Positions 1 through 8,192 of a stretch of 64,000 nucleotides of DNA are shown here, piece after piece (the stretch's first letter is position 1; each line of letters begins with the position of its first letter). The translations under genes were made by a program, and so were the position numbers. The DNA lies in the NCBI GenBank assembly GCA_027659245.1, contig JAQDPW010000001.1:136060-200059 (forward strand), in the 5' to 3' direction. The stretch comes from Streptococcaceae bacterium AM104-57 (lineage in GTDB: Bacteria; Bacillota; Bacilli; Lactobacillales; Streptococcaceae). Below the pieces are notes generated by a model, which was given only the letters and a program-made list of their open reading frames with translations, ran no database searches and had not been told where the DNA came from.

Positions 1-810
1 GTACGTAGTTTTAATTCTTTACATGTCCGGACTTTTCTCCTTGCTCAAGTGCTTGTGGTGGGGCAACTGTTGATTATTCAGAGAATCGAAGTTGGGTTTC
101 TATTCTATCTACTTGTAATTCTTGCTTTTGTCGATTTGATGACTTTTGGTTTGGTTCGGATTCGTATTGTAGAGGATTTGAAAGAAGCGCAGGCCAAGCA
201 AAATGCCCAGATAAATCTCTTGTTAGCTGAAAATGAACGTAGTCGTATCGGTCAGGATTTGCATGATAGCTTGGGACATACCTTTGCTATGCTGAGTGTC
301 AAGACGGATCTCGCCTTGCAGTTGTTTCAGATGGAGGCTTATCCACAGGTGGAAAAGGAATTAAAAGAAATTCACCAGATCAGCAAGGATTCCATGAATG
401 AAGTGCGAACTATCGTGGAAAATCTGAAATCACGGACCTTAGCTTCAGAGCTTGAGACTGTCAAAAAGATGCTAGAGATTGCTGGGATTGAGGTTGAGGT
501 TGATAATCACTTGGACAAGGCTAGTTTGACCCAGGATGTAGAGTCGACAGCCGCTATGATTTTGTTAGAACTGGCAACCAATATCATCAAGCACGCTCAA
601 GCTCAAAAAGCCTATCTAAAACTGGAACGCACAGATCAGGAATTGCTCCTGACGGTCAGAGATGACGGGAAAGGCTTTGCAACTGTAGAAGGAAATGAAC
701 TCCATACAGTACGAGATCGTGCCTCAGCCTTTTCAGGTCAAGTGGAGCTGGTCAGTTTGAAACATCCAACAGAGGTGCGCGTGCATCTGCCTTATAAGGA
801 GAGAAAGTAG
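1..810 (+). CDS. Two-component sensor histidine kinase, NarL/DesK type (5' end outside window)
   Basis: The reading frame is open from base 1, so the gene starts upstream and only its C-terminal part is seen. A membrane segment comes first. The dimerisation and phosphoacceptor box RSRIGQDLHDSLGH follows (HisKA_3 type), then an N-box with ATNIIKHAQ and a G-box with VRDDGKGF, giving a complete HATPase domain. The stop codon directly abuts the start of the response regulator, so the two are one operon. The pair resembles pneumococcal TCS11, but that assignment is from memory of the family and the sensed signal is unknown. Confidence 0.9.
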   Translation, partial: VRSFNSLHVRTFLLAQVLVVGQLLIIQRIEVGFLFYLLVILAFVDLMTFGLVRIRIVEDLKEAQAKQNAQINLLLAENERSRIGQDLHDSLGHTFAMLSVKTDLALQLFQMEAYPQVEKELKEIHQISKDSMNEVRTIVENLKSRTLASELETVKKMLEIAGIEVEVDNHLDKASLTQDVESTAAMILLELATNIIKHAQAQKAYLKLERTDQELLLTVRDDGKGFATVEGNELHTVRDRASAFSGQVELVSLKHPTEVRVHLPYKERK

Positions 811-1410
811 ATGAAAGTATTAGTCGCAGAAGATCAAAGTATGCTGAGAGACGCCATGTGCCAGCTCTTGAGCTTTCAACCAGATGTGGAGACTGTCCTG
901 CAGGCGAAAAATGGAGCTGAAGCCATCCAAATCTTGGAAAAAGAAGCAGTAGATATTGCTATCCTTGACGTTGAAATGCCAGTCAAGACAGGACTAGAAG
1001 CACTTGAGTGGATCAAACAAGAAGTGCCTGAAACCAAGGTGGTTATCGTTACGACCTTTAAACGCCCAGGCTATTTTGAACGAGCTGTCAAAGCAGGAGT
1101 CGATGCCTATGTTTTGAAAGAGCGAAGCATCGCCGAGCTCATGCAAACCTTGCATACGGTGCTAGAGGGGCGAAAGGAGTATTCTCCAGAACTGATGGAA
1201 GTCATGATGACCCATCCCAACCCCTTGACCGAGCAGGAAGTCGCTGTTCTATATGAAGTAGCCCAAGGTCTCTCCAACCAAGAAATTGCAGATAAGCTCT
1301 ACCTTTCAAACGGCACCGTCCGTAATTACATGACCAATATCCTCTCCAAACTAGGCGCAAGCAACCGAACCGAAGCAGCCAAAACTGCCGAAGAAGAAGG
1401 ATGGTTGTGA
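811..1410 (+). CDS. Response regulator, NarL/LuxR family
   Basis: This 199-aa protein has an N-terminal receiver domain with acidic pocket AED, phospho-acceptor aspartate in [12 protein letters not shown], and the conserved Thr and Lys (VTTFKR, VLKER). A LuxR-type helix-turn-helix covers roughly residues 135-195 ([22 protein letters not shown], then [16 protein letters not shown]). It is the partner of the preceding kinase, with no intergenic gap; its ribosome-binding site GGAGAGAAAG lies in the end of the kinase gene. It is a DNA-binding regulator acting in the cytoplasm; its targets cannot be told from here. Confidence 0.93.
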   Translation: MKVLVAEDQSMLRDAMCQLLSFQPDVETVLQAKNGAEAIQILEKEAVDIAILDVEMPVKTGLEALEWIKQEVPETKVVIVTTFKRPGYFERAVKAGVDAYVLKERSIAELMQTLHTVLEGRKEYSPELMEVMMTHPNPLTEQEVAVLYEVAQGLSNQEIADKLYLSNGTVRNYMTNILSKLGASNRTEAAKTAEEEGWL

Positions 1411-1429
1411 GGGGAGAATTTTTGTATGT

Positions 1430-1666
1430 TTATTTCACCAACTTCTTCATCTCATCAATACGAGCTACGGTAGCGTCGTATTTAGCTTGGTAGTCGGCTT
1501 GTTTGTCGCGTTCTTTTTGGACGACTTCTGGTTTGGCATTGGCTACGAAACGTTCGTTAGAGAGCTTCTTGCCGACCATATCCAGTTCTTTTTGCCATTT
1601 AGCCAGTTCCTTGTCGAGACGAGCGAGCTCTTCTTCGACATTGAGGAGGTCTGCGAGAGGTAAGTG
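1430..1666 (-). pseudogene. valS: valS 3'-terminal fragment (valyl-tRNA synthetase C-terminus)
   Basis: About 80 residues match the C-terminal coiled-coil tail of streptococcal ValS (from [20 protein letters not shown] to the end [10 protein letters not shown]). This tail normally follows some 800 residues of catalytic and anticodon-binding domain, which are absent here. The similarity stops near base 1666, where an IS200 right-end remnant begins. The frame reaches a TTG inside the IS sequence but there is no credible start. It is a non-functional fragment; a complete valS is presumably elsewhere in the genome. Confidence 0.8.
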
Positions 1667-1667
1667 A

Positions 1668-1762
1668 CGATCCAGCTTGAACAAGGTGAAAGTCAGCGTC
1701 TTTAGGCGCTGGCTGGTAATTTGGGCTTAGAGACATGGTGCAAACCACTCGTTAGACGGGTG
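1668..1762 (+). mobile_element. IS200-type right-end remnant, copy 1
   Basis: This stretch is nearly the same as the segment following the decayed IS200 transposase at 5985-6074. It keeps two hairpins: one with arms AGTCAGCG and CGCTGGCT, and one with 10-bp arms AACCACTCGT and ACGGGTGGTT around a 3-base loop. Each stem differs from copy 2 by one C-to-T change that turns a G-C pair into a G-T wobble, so top-strand folding is kept. No transposase remains here. From about 1770 to 2050 I see only AT-rich sequence with an unconvincing short frame (1769-1930). Confidence 0.65.
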
Positions 1763-2057
1763 GTTATGATTTTAAAGACTTTTTCCCAGCATCTTTTGTG
1801 TTGTTTAAGAAAATTAGATGGTCGTTTATCTCACTATATGTTTCAGATTCTTAAATTGATTGGTGAATTTCATGCAATCAAATCAGCTTTGATAGTGATT
1901 GAAACTAAAAGTTATGATTTTAAACAATAATTTTTAAATGAAACTATTTTTTTGCTCAGTTTTGAGTGTTGTGACACACTAGATATCAATCTTTTTCAGA
2001 TAACGAAAAGTCTAGAGGAATATCAAAAAATATTTTATTAAAATTAATAGAAATCCC

Positions 2058-2088
2058 TTGACAAAGCCATTTCGGGGGGGGGTATAAT
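2058..2088 (+). promoter_or_regulatory. Sigma-70 promoter with a G9 tract in its spacer
   Basis: A perfect -35 TTGACA (2058-2063) and a perfect -10 TATAAT (2083-2088) are separated by 19 bp. The last nine bases of the spacer are an unbroken run of G (2074-2082). Gain or loss of G would change spacer length: G7 would give the optimal 17 bp. It drives the membrane-protein gene at 2153. Confidence 0.8.
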
Positions 2089-2152
2089 AGATAGTTGTAT
2101 AATAAATATACTCAAAAATCGGATTATGGCCATAGGGAGACTTTAAACCAAT

Positions 2153-2839
2153 ATGAATAGATATAATAGGGAAGAATTGCTTTATATGTTTGGGTATTGT
2201 TTTCAAGTTTTAAAAACAGTATCGGATTTGAACCGGGCTATTTCGGCTGAACAAAATAAAGCCTATGATAGTATTATGGGTAAATATTATAGAATTAAAA
2301 AAGTATTTAACATAATTATTATTAGTTTTATTTTAATAGTAAATATATGGGGAGCTATTACAAATACCTACCCTATAACTTCGTTAATTATTATACAAGT
2401 ACCTCTAACTTATGGAGTCTTTCAATTGCTATTTTTTCCTATTTTTGCTATTGTAAAAGCATTTTATAATCATTCTGCCAAGAAGGAATTTTCAAATGCT
2501 TATGATAATGATGCTTCTAACAAATATCGCCAAAAAGGTGTAGAACTGTTGAGAGATAAGCAGTTCCTTGACTATAAAGAAGAAATTCCAGAAGATTATT
2601 TTAATATGGATGACCTATATCTCTTATATAGTTATCTAGAAACTTATAGGGCTGACAACTTTAAAGAAGCAGCTAATTTACTGGCGGAAGAAAAACACCG
2701 TGAAAGAGTTGAATACAATCAGGAAGTAATGCAAAGTAGTTTAGCTACTATCCAAGATAATGTTCGTTATCAATCTGTAATTCAGACAATTCAATTATTA
2801 GAGGCAAGGACTCATCACAGGATTATAGAAAACAGGTAA
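2153..2839 (+). CDS. Hypothetical membrane protein
   Basis: This 228-aa protein has a cytoplasmic-looking N-terminus (about 45 residues), two adjacent hydrophobic segments (about residues 50-70 and 78-103, rich in Ile, Val, Phe), and a charged C-terminal half of about 120 residues that is predicted helical and contains many Tyr, Glu and Lys. I do not recognise a family. Start ATG 2153 has only a weak, distant GGGAGA. The gene has its own promoter (2058-2088), is more AT-rich than neighbouring core genes, and lies in a relic-rich segment between two IS200 remnants, so it is probably acquired. Confidence 0.7.
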   Translation: MNRYNREELLYMFGYCFQVLKTVSDLNRAISAEQNKAYDSIMGKYYRIKKVFNIIIISFILIVNIWGAITNTYPITSLIIIQVPLTYGVFQLLFFPIFAIVKAFYNHSAKKEFSNAYDNDASNKYRQKGVELLRDKQFLDYKEEIPEDYFNMDDLYLLYSYLETYRADNFKEAANLLAEEKHRERVEYNQEVMQSSLATIQDNVRYQSVIQTIQLLEARTHHRIIENR

Positions 2840-2929
2840 TCAGAGAATTAGAATACTGAACTTTGTTCCTCATAGGAGAACAGGTTATAATTTTGAAAAT
2901 AAATCATGAATTTTATATTAGGAGAACAT

Positions 2930-5536
2930 ATGCAAAAGAAATTATTAGGTGCTGGTTTAACTTCTGTTCTTGTCGGTGCTGGTGTTGTTAATACAACTGT
3001 TCAAGCAGACGAGCTTACACAACCTACCAAATCAACAACCGTACAAAAAGCAGCAGTAACTGGTCAAGATTTGACTAAGGCTCAAGAGGTTGCTAAGGCT
3101 GCACAAGCAACCGTCGACCAAAAGAGTGCAGATGTACAAGCTGCGGAAGACCAACAGTCAATCGCTGAAAAAGCTGTTACAGATATCAAAGAAGATATTA
3201 AAACCGCACAAAACGCAGCCGCAATTGTCGAAGAACAAAACAAGGTTATTGATACCAAAACTGAGAAAAAATCAGAACTCAGTACAGAACTTTCAAACGC
3301 AAAAACGACTGAACAAACAGCAAAAGATGATTTGACATCTGCTCAACAAGTTCATGATGACGCTGTAAGTGCTGTCAAAAATGCTGAGAAAACAGTCGAA
3401 GATAAGAAGACTGCTTTGGACCAAGCAACTGCAACAGTTAGTCAAGACCCTAAAGAAATCCAAACAGAATTGGATGGTGTCACTAACCAAGTGACTGCAA
3501 AATCTGCACAAATCGCTGCTACCAGCAGTCGTATTGACGCTAAACAGCAAGAAGTGGATAATTACAAACCAGTTATCAAAACAACTGATTTGAATCCATC
3601 TGAACGCACTGCAGTAGCTCATGACAACCTCATGGATTACGCGCATAACCGCAATAATGCACCGAAAGATGCATCAGGTAACCCAACAATGGAACCTGTT
3701 AACTTCCAAGGTGTTAAAATTGTTGAAATCGAAGCGACTCAAGATATGTTGGATTTCCAAAAAGCACTTGAAGACTACCGCAATGAGCCATATGATGCTG
3801 TGAATCATACATTTAAGAAACAACCAGTGTTCCGCTATAAAGTGGATAACCGCGGATTGTCTCAAGCATTTGTCAAATTGCTTAATGAATTACGTGAAGC
3901 AAATGGTGTCGCTGGAAACATGCAAGTGGATGATGCTTACTTGGATTATGCACAACAACGTGCCAATGAAATGCAACTCAATGACAAGTTGAGTCACAAA
4001 ACAGCATTGACTGCACCAGGTAACAAGAATGAAAAAGGTCTTGAAAATATCGTCAATGGTTTCGGAGAATTTGTGTCTTCTGAAGATGGATACATCAATT
4101 TCAACCGCATTGTGACTAACGAAACATTGGCATATGATATGTTGCTTACATGGTATGATGATTATCGTAATGTATCGGGTGCTAATCATGGTCACCGTCG
4201 CGCTCTTTTAGTGCCTATGGGTGGTAAAATGGGTCTCGCACTCGCTAACATTGTGGGTTCAAACGGCACATCTCGCTATGCGGCATTTGAAAATAACGCC
4301 CATACTGGTAGTACTTATTCAACAGACGAAGACGGCGCAACATATCTTGAAGAAGAAAGTGAGTCCAGCAAGAAATTCTGGGATAACATCCATAACTTCA
4401 AAGATGATGTGCTAAACCCAACTTTCTACGGTCGTAAAATGAAATTCATCGCAGACCATCACTTTGTATTTGTGACTCACAAACAAGAAGGTGATAACAG
4501 TGCGCTAGTACGTGATTTGAACGAACTCAAATCCCTAAAAGCTAGCCAAGAAGATGAACGAAACGCACTTGTAGCACGCCAAACTGCATTAGCTGGTAAA
4601 TTGTCAGTAGCAACACGTAGTCAAGAACAACGTGCAACCGCCATCGCAAATGCGACAACTGAGTTGAACAATGCAACCGCAGCTCTTGCAGTCGCCAAAT
4701 TGGCAGCAAACGCAACAGCAACAACTCTTGAAGAAAAGAACCTTGCAGCTGAGCGCGCTACAAATTACGTCAACCATTTGACTGAACGTGTAGCAGCTGC
4801 CCAAGGTGAAATCGATAAAGCGATTGAGACTCGTGATAATGCAGCTCGCTTGCAAGGTCAATTGGGTAACTTGAATGCTAAATTGGCTAAGGCTGAAGAA
4901 GATAAAGCAGCTGTCGACAAACGTGTGGCGGACGCAAAAGTTGCGCTTACACAAGCCCAAAAAGCACTTTCTGACGCTAAATCTAATGTTCAACGTTTGA
5001 CTGATATTCTTGCAATTGACAAAGCTCTTGCAGTTTATCAAGACACAACAGGTGTAGTTTCTGCAGTTACGCGTGAAACACCAAGTGTTGAAGAACTTCC
5101 AGCTTTTGACCTAAACGGTGAATTGAATGGTTACAAAGTGACACAAACTCAAGATGGTCTTGGGGCAACTACAACTATCGCACCTGTTGCCGAAGAGCTT
5201 CCAACATTTGATTTGGATAGCGAGTTAAACGGTTACAAAGTGACCCGTAATACAGATGGTATTGGAGCAACTCCAATCACTACACCAACTGTAGATGAAC
5301 TCCCAGCCTTTGATTTGAATGGCTACAAGACAAGTCCAAAACATGCTGGTGCTGGTGCTAGACCGAATGACACGACATCTCAAACATTATCTACGTTTAG
5401 TAGAAAAGATGCGACTAAACAGGAGTTACCAAATACTGGTAGTTATTCTCGAGTGGAACGTCAGATAGCTCTCGGTGGATATACTATTTTGGGATTAATT
5501 TTAGGATTTACAATTCAACGTAAACGTGAACGCTAA
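2930..5536 (+). CDS. SEC10/PgrA-type surface protein with CAP domain, LPXTG-anchored
   Basis: Start ATG 2930 is preferred over the in-frame 2906 because AGGAGA lies just upstream, and the protein then begins with a clean signal peptide (MQKKLLGAGLTSVLVGAG, cleavage near VQADE). Of 868 aa, about 30-190 is an Ala/Lys/Glu coiled coil. About 310-420 is a CAP/SCP-like domain (LLNELREANGV, YAQQRANEMQ, NDKLSHKT). A second coiled coil follows at about 525-705, then three repeats of roughly 35 residues built on ELPAFDLNGELNGYKV. The end is a sortase signal LPNTG, hydrophobic segment and RKRER tail. The SEC10/PgrA family includes plasmid surface-exclusion proteins and adhesin-like wall proteins; the role here is unknown. 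A strong terminator follows. Confidence 0.88.
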   Translation: MQKKLLGAGLTSVLVGAGVVNTTVQADELTQPTKSTTVQKAAVTGQDLTKAQEVAKAAQATVDQKSADVQAAEDQQSIAEKAVTDIKEDIKTAQNAAAIVEEQNKVIDTKTEKKSELSTELSNAKTTEQTAKDDLTSAQQVHDDAVSAVKNAEKTVEDKKTALDQATATVSQDPKEIQTELDGVTNQVTAKSAQIAATSSRIDAKQQEVDNYKPVIKTTDLNPSERTAVAHDNLMDYAHNRNNAPKDASGNPTMEPVNFQGVKIVEIEATQDMLDFQKALEDYRNEPYDAVNHTFKKQPVFRYKVDNRGLSQAFVKLLNELREANGVAGNMQVDDAYLDYAQQRANEMQLNDKLSHKTALTAPGNKNEKGLENIVNGFGEFVSSEDGYINFNRIVTNETLAYDMLLTWYDDYRNVSGANHGHRRALLVPMGGKMGLALANIVGSNGTSRYAAFENNAHTGSTYSTDEDGATYLEEESESSKKFWDNIHNFKDDVLNPTFYGRKMKFIADHHFVFVTHKQEGDNSALVRDLNELKSLKASQEDERNALVARQTALAGKLSVATRSQEQRATAIANATTELNNATAALAVAKLAANATATTLEEKNLAAERATNYVNHLTERVAAAQGEIDKAIETRDNAARLQGQLGNLNAKLAKAEEDKAAVDKRVADAKVALTQAQKALSDAKSNVQRLTDILAIDKALAVYQDTTGVVSAVTRETPSVEELPAFDLNGELNGYKVTQTQDGLGATTTIAPVAEELPTFDLDSELNGYKVTRNTDGIGATPITTPTVDELPAFDLNGYKTSPKHAGAGARPNDTTSQTLSTFSRKDATKQELPNTGSYSRVERQIALGGYTILGLILGFTIQRKRER

Positions 5537-5603
5537 AAGGGATAAAATTTGTCATTTTTATAAGGTTATTTTAAGAGCCTTGGACAAAATAGTTCTCAAC
5601 CAC

Positions 5604-5645
5604 AAAAAAGCTAGAGATTTCCAATTGTGGAACTCTAGCTTTTTA
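5604..5645. terminator. Bidirectional Rho-independent terminator after the SEC10/PgrA gene
   Basis: Arms AAAAAGCTAGAG and CTCTAGCTTTTT flank a loop that itself holds a smaller palindrome (TCCAATTGTGGA). Poly-A on one side and poly-T on the other make it active in both directions. Confidence 0.85.
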
Positions 5646-5693
5646 ATTGTGACTATTAGTCCGTCTCGCTCCGTTAGGTGCGAGATAAAAAAA

Positions 5694-6075
5694 CACCCGC
5701 TATGCGGGTGCGCGTCGATAAGTTTGGGAATCGGCATTTCTGGGCGGAAGGTTATTATGTGAGTACAGTAGGGCTTAATGAAGCCACGATAAGGAAATAC
5801 ATCCAAGATTAAAGAAATTATCCAGTGGATGATTTCTTCACGAGTATAAAAAATTGAGAACGAGTAAAGCATGATATAGCACTAGATAAATTAAGTGTGA
5901 AAGAATATGAGGATTCCTTTGGGGATAGTGGTAAGTAGTACCAAGTCCTCTTTAAGAGGCAAGTGACGAGTCAAGAGCAATAAGGCTTGAACAAAGTGAA
6001 AGCCAGCGTCTTTAGGCGCTGGCTGGTAATCTGGGCTTATAGCCCTGGTACAAACCACCCGTTTGACGGGTGGTT
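5694..6075 (+). mobile_element. Decayed IS200-family element with right end
   Basis: The segment starts with a hairpin (CACCCGC/GCGGGTG, 5694-5710) that may be the left-end structure. It runs through the 3' part of a tnpA gene and ends with two right-end hairpins: AGCCAGCG/CGCTGGCT (6000-6023) and a perfect 10-bp stem AACCACCCGT/ACGGGTGGTT (about 6052-6074). The left end and most of tnpA are deleted. It shares its right end with the remnant at 1668-1762. Confidence 0.7.
5717..5938 (+). pseudogene. tnpA: IS200 TnpA transposase fragment, interrupted
   Basis: The frame reads DKFGNRHFWAEGYYVSTVGL, then NEATIRKYIQD and, after an interruption, KHDIALDKLSVKEYEDSFGD SGK. This is the C-terminal third of IS200 Y1 transposases; the catalytic Tyr helix lies in this region of the family. 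A 48-bp segment beginning near 5810 (TAA at once, later TGA) is inserted between the two pieces and happens to keep the frame. It contains an inverted repeat, AAGAAATTATCC/GGATGATTTCTT. The N-terminal two thirds are gone, so the element is dead. Confidence 0.75.
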
Positions 6076-6175
6076 GATTGGATTGTTACCTTGAACGGTA
6101 TACGTTGAAATGCTGTATGCAGAACGACAGGTACGGTGGTATGAGAGGGTCTAGAAATCAACCCTTACTTGAAAG
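6076..6175 (+). other. Possible group II intron 3'-end relic
   Basis: Directly after the IS200 right end, the sequence contains a hairpin around GGTATACG...GCTGTATGC, then GTACGGTGGTATGAGAGGG and an AGGGT/ACCCT stem followed by TACTTGA. This resembles domain V-VI and the 3' ends of some bacterial group II introns. No reverse-transcriptase frame is present. The resemblance is from memory of motif shape, so the call is tentative. Confidence 0.35.
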
Positions 6176-6188
6176 GTAGTATAGAAGT

Positions 6189-7169
6189 TTAAGCCTTATC
6201 CAATTGCAAGAGAGCTTCGATCTCAGCTAGTGTACTTGCTTGTGAAATGGCTCCACGAAGTTTAGCTGCACCTGATGTTCCACGGAGGTAGTGAGGAGCG
6301 AGTCCACGGAATTCACGGACCGCAACCTTTTCTCCTTTGAGGTTAATCAAGCGTTTCAAGTGTTCGTAGGCAATTTTCATCTTGTCTTCAAAGGTCAAAT
6401 CAGGTAGGATTTCTCCTGTTTCAAAGTAGTGGTTGATTTGGTTGAAGAGGTAAGGATTTCCCATGGCAGCGCGGCCAATCATGACTGCATCAGCACCGAC
6501 TTCTTCTATGCGTTGCTTGGCTTCTTGGACAGTACGGATATCACCGTTTGCGATGAAGGGAATCTTGGTCAGGGCTTGGGCTACGTCGTGCAAGGTCTCA
6601 AGGTCTGCGTGACCTGTATACATTTGCTCACGGGTACGGCCATGCATGGCGAGGGCAGAAACACCAGCAGCCTCAGCGGCGAGGGCATTTTCCACAGCTA
6701 GAGATGGATCAGACCAGCCTGTACGCATTTTGACAGTGAGAGGGATATCAAGGACTGATTGGACCTTGTTGATGATAGAGTAAATCTTATCTGGGTCCTT
6801 GAGCCACATAGCGCCAGCTTCGTTTTTAACGATTTTATTAACAGGACAACCCATGTTGATATCCACGATATCGGTCTTGGTGTTTTCTTGGATGAATTCT
6901 GCTGCGCGTGCTAGGCTGTCTTCATCACTACCAAATAGTTGGATAGAGACAGGGTTTTCACCTTCATCGATGTGAAGCATGTGAAGTGTTTTTTCATTGT
7001 TGTATTGGATTCCCTTGTCAGAGACCATTTCCATTACAACGAGTCCAGCTCCAAGCTCTTTTGCGATAGTACGAAAGGCTGAGTTTGTCACACCAGCCAT
7101 AGGCGCTAGAACGGTACGATTGGGAATCTCAACATTGCCAATCATAAAAGGTGTATTAAGATTTGTCAC
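6189..7169 (-). CDS. dus: tRNA-dihydrouridine synthase (DusB-like)
   Basis: This FMN-dependent enzyme reduces specific uridines to dihydrouridine in the D-loop of tRNAs. Seen here: FMN-barrel start [17 protein letters not shown], catalytic Cys in [33 protein letters not shown] and the phosphate-binding [12 protein letters not shown] place the start at GTG 7167-7169 (326 aa): a good GGAGG lies eight bases upstream, whereas the longer frame to 7199 would run deeper into hslO. It overlaps the end of hslO by 14 bp, indicating translational coupling in a hslO-dus operon. Confidence 0.92.
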   Translation of the reverse strand: MTNLNTPFMIGNVEIPNRTVLAPMAGVTNSAFRTIAKELGAGLVVMEMVSDKGIQYNNEKTLHMLHIDEGENPVSIQLFGSDEDSLARAAEFIQENTKTDIVDINMGCPVNKIVKNEAGAMWLKDPDKIYSIINKVQSVLDIPLTVKMRTGWSDPSLAVENALAAEAAGVSALAMHGRTREQMYTGHADLETLHDVAQALTKIPFIANGDIRTVQEAKQRIEEVGADAVMIGRAAMGNPYLFNQINHYFETGEILPDLTFEDKMKIAYEHLKRLINLKGEKVAVREFRGLAPHYLRGTSGAAKLRGAISQASTLAEIEALLQLDKA

Positions 7170-8028
7170 GAATGAGTTCCTCCAGGTCGTTTTCATCAAA
7201 GTTGTAAGTTGTTTGGCAGAATTGACAAGTGATTTCTGCCCCGTGGTCTTCGTCCTTCATTTCCTGCAAGTCTGAGCTTGGCAGACTAGAAAGAACCTTC
7301 ATAAAGCGTTCTTTGCTGCAGTCACATTGGAAACGAATTTCTTCTTCAGATAGGCGTTTATAGGAATCGTCACCATAGATAGCTTTTAGAAGAGCTTCAA
7401 TATGGTCGTCGCTTTCGAGAAGAGTAGAAATAGCTGGCATTTCTTGGATGCGTTTTTCAAAGCGAGCAATCTCTTCTTCCTTGGCTCCTGGCAACACTTG
7501 GACTAGGAAGCCACCTGCAACCTTGACTTTGTCCTCTTTGTCCAAAAGGACATTGAGACCAACTGCTGACGGCGTTTGTTGGCTTTCTGTAAGATAGAAA
7601 GCTAGGTCTTCACCGATTTCCCCAGAGATAAGAGGCGTCATGGAGTTGTAGGGATTTCCAGTGCCGTAGTCTGTGATAACGAGGAATTGACCATTTCCAA
7701 CAAAAGGCCCGACTAGGACTTCACCAGTTGCAGTCTTTTTGATGTCAACACCAGGATTTTGAACGTAGCCTTTGACGTTTTCCTTGGTATCAGCGACGGT
7801 GATGATAGCACCTAGGGAGCTAGATCCCAGCACCTTAACTGTTAGTTTAGTATTTCCTTTTTCATTGGCAGCAAGAATCTGGCTAGCGATAAGGGTGCGG
7901 CCAAGTGCTACCGTTGAGCTAGCTTGAGTTTGATGTTTTTCTTGAGCAGTGCGGACGGTTTCAGTGCTGTCAAGGACAAAAGCACGAAAGGCACCGCTTT
8001 CTGATATAGTTTTAATAATTTTATCCAT
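7156..8028 (-). CDS. hslO: Hsp33 redox-regulated chaperone
   Basis: This 290-aa protein is normal in length for HslO. The C-terminal redox switch is present as CDC ([11 protein letters not shown]) and CQFC ([10 protein letters not shown]), the four Zn-binding cysteines that form disulfides under oxidative stress and activate holdase activity. The N-terminal part holds the family motifs around [11 protein letters not shown] and [16 protein letters not shown]. It acts in the cytoplasm. First gene of the hslO-dus operon; its upstream region faces the Mga-like regulator gene divergently. Confidence 0.95.
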   Translation of the reverse strand: MDKIIKTISESGAFRAFVLDSTETVRTAQEKHQTQASSTVALGRTLIASQILAANEKGNTKLTVKVLGSSSLGAIITVADTKENVKGYVQNPGVDIKKTATGEVLVGPFVGNGQFLVITDYGTGNPYNSMTPLISGEIGEDLAFYLTESQQTPSAVGLNVLLDKEDKVKVAGGFLVQVLPGAKEEEIARFEKRIQEMPAISTLLESDDHIEALLKAIYGDDSYKRLSEEEIRFQCDCSKERFMKVLSSLPSSDLQEMKDEDHGAEITCQFCQTTYNFDENDLEELIRDKS

Positions 8029-8192
8029 AGCTACTATTTTAGCATAAAAATGCCCAAAGGGGGAGCCGTGTGTTTGCTGATTTTCAGGATAATGGACTGG
8101 GAAATTAGCATGAAAATAAAAAGAGAAACAGATTATTTCATCATTTTTAAGTTTTGTGTTATTCTAAAGGAAGAAAATGAAAGGGGTAACAA

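Noticed and set aside
1721-1930. 69-aa frame starting inside the IS200 remnant.
   Set aside because: No ribosome-binding site, starts in IS sequence and resembles nothing I know. Treated as chance.
3293-5041. Several long minus-strand frames inside the SEC10/PgrA gene.
   Set aside because: They are shadows of the low-complexity coiled-coil gene, Cys/Phe-rich, without start signals.
1668-6075. The two paired-hairpin repeats as orphan TnpB guide RNAs (omega RNA).
   Set aside because: The second copy directly follows an IS200 tnpA end, and no TnpB-like frame exists. IS200 right ends explain the repeat more simply.
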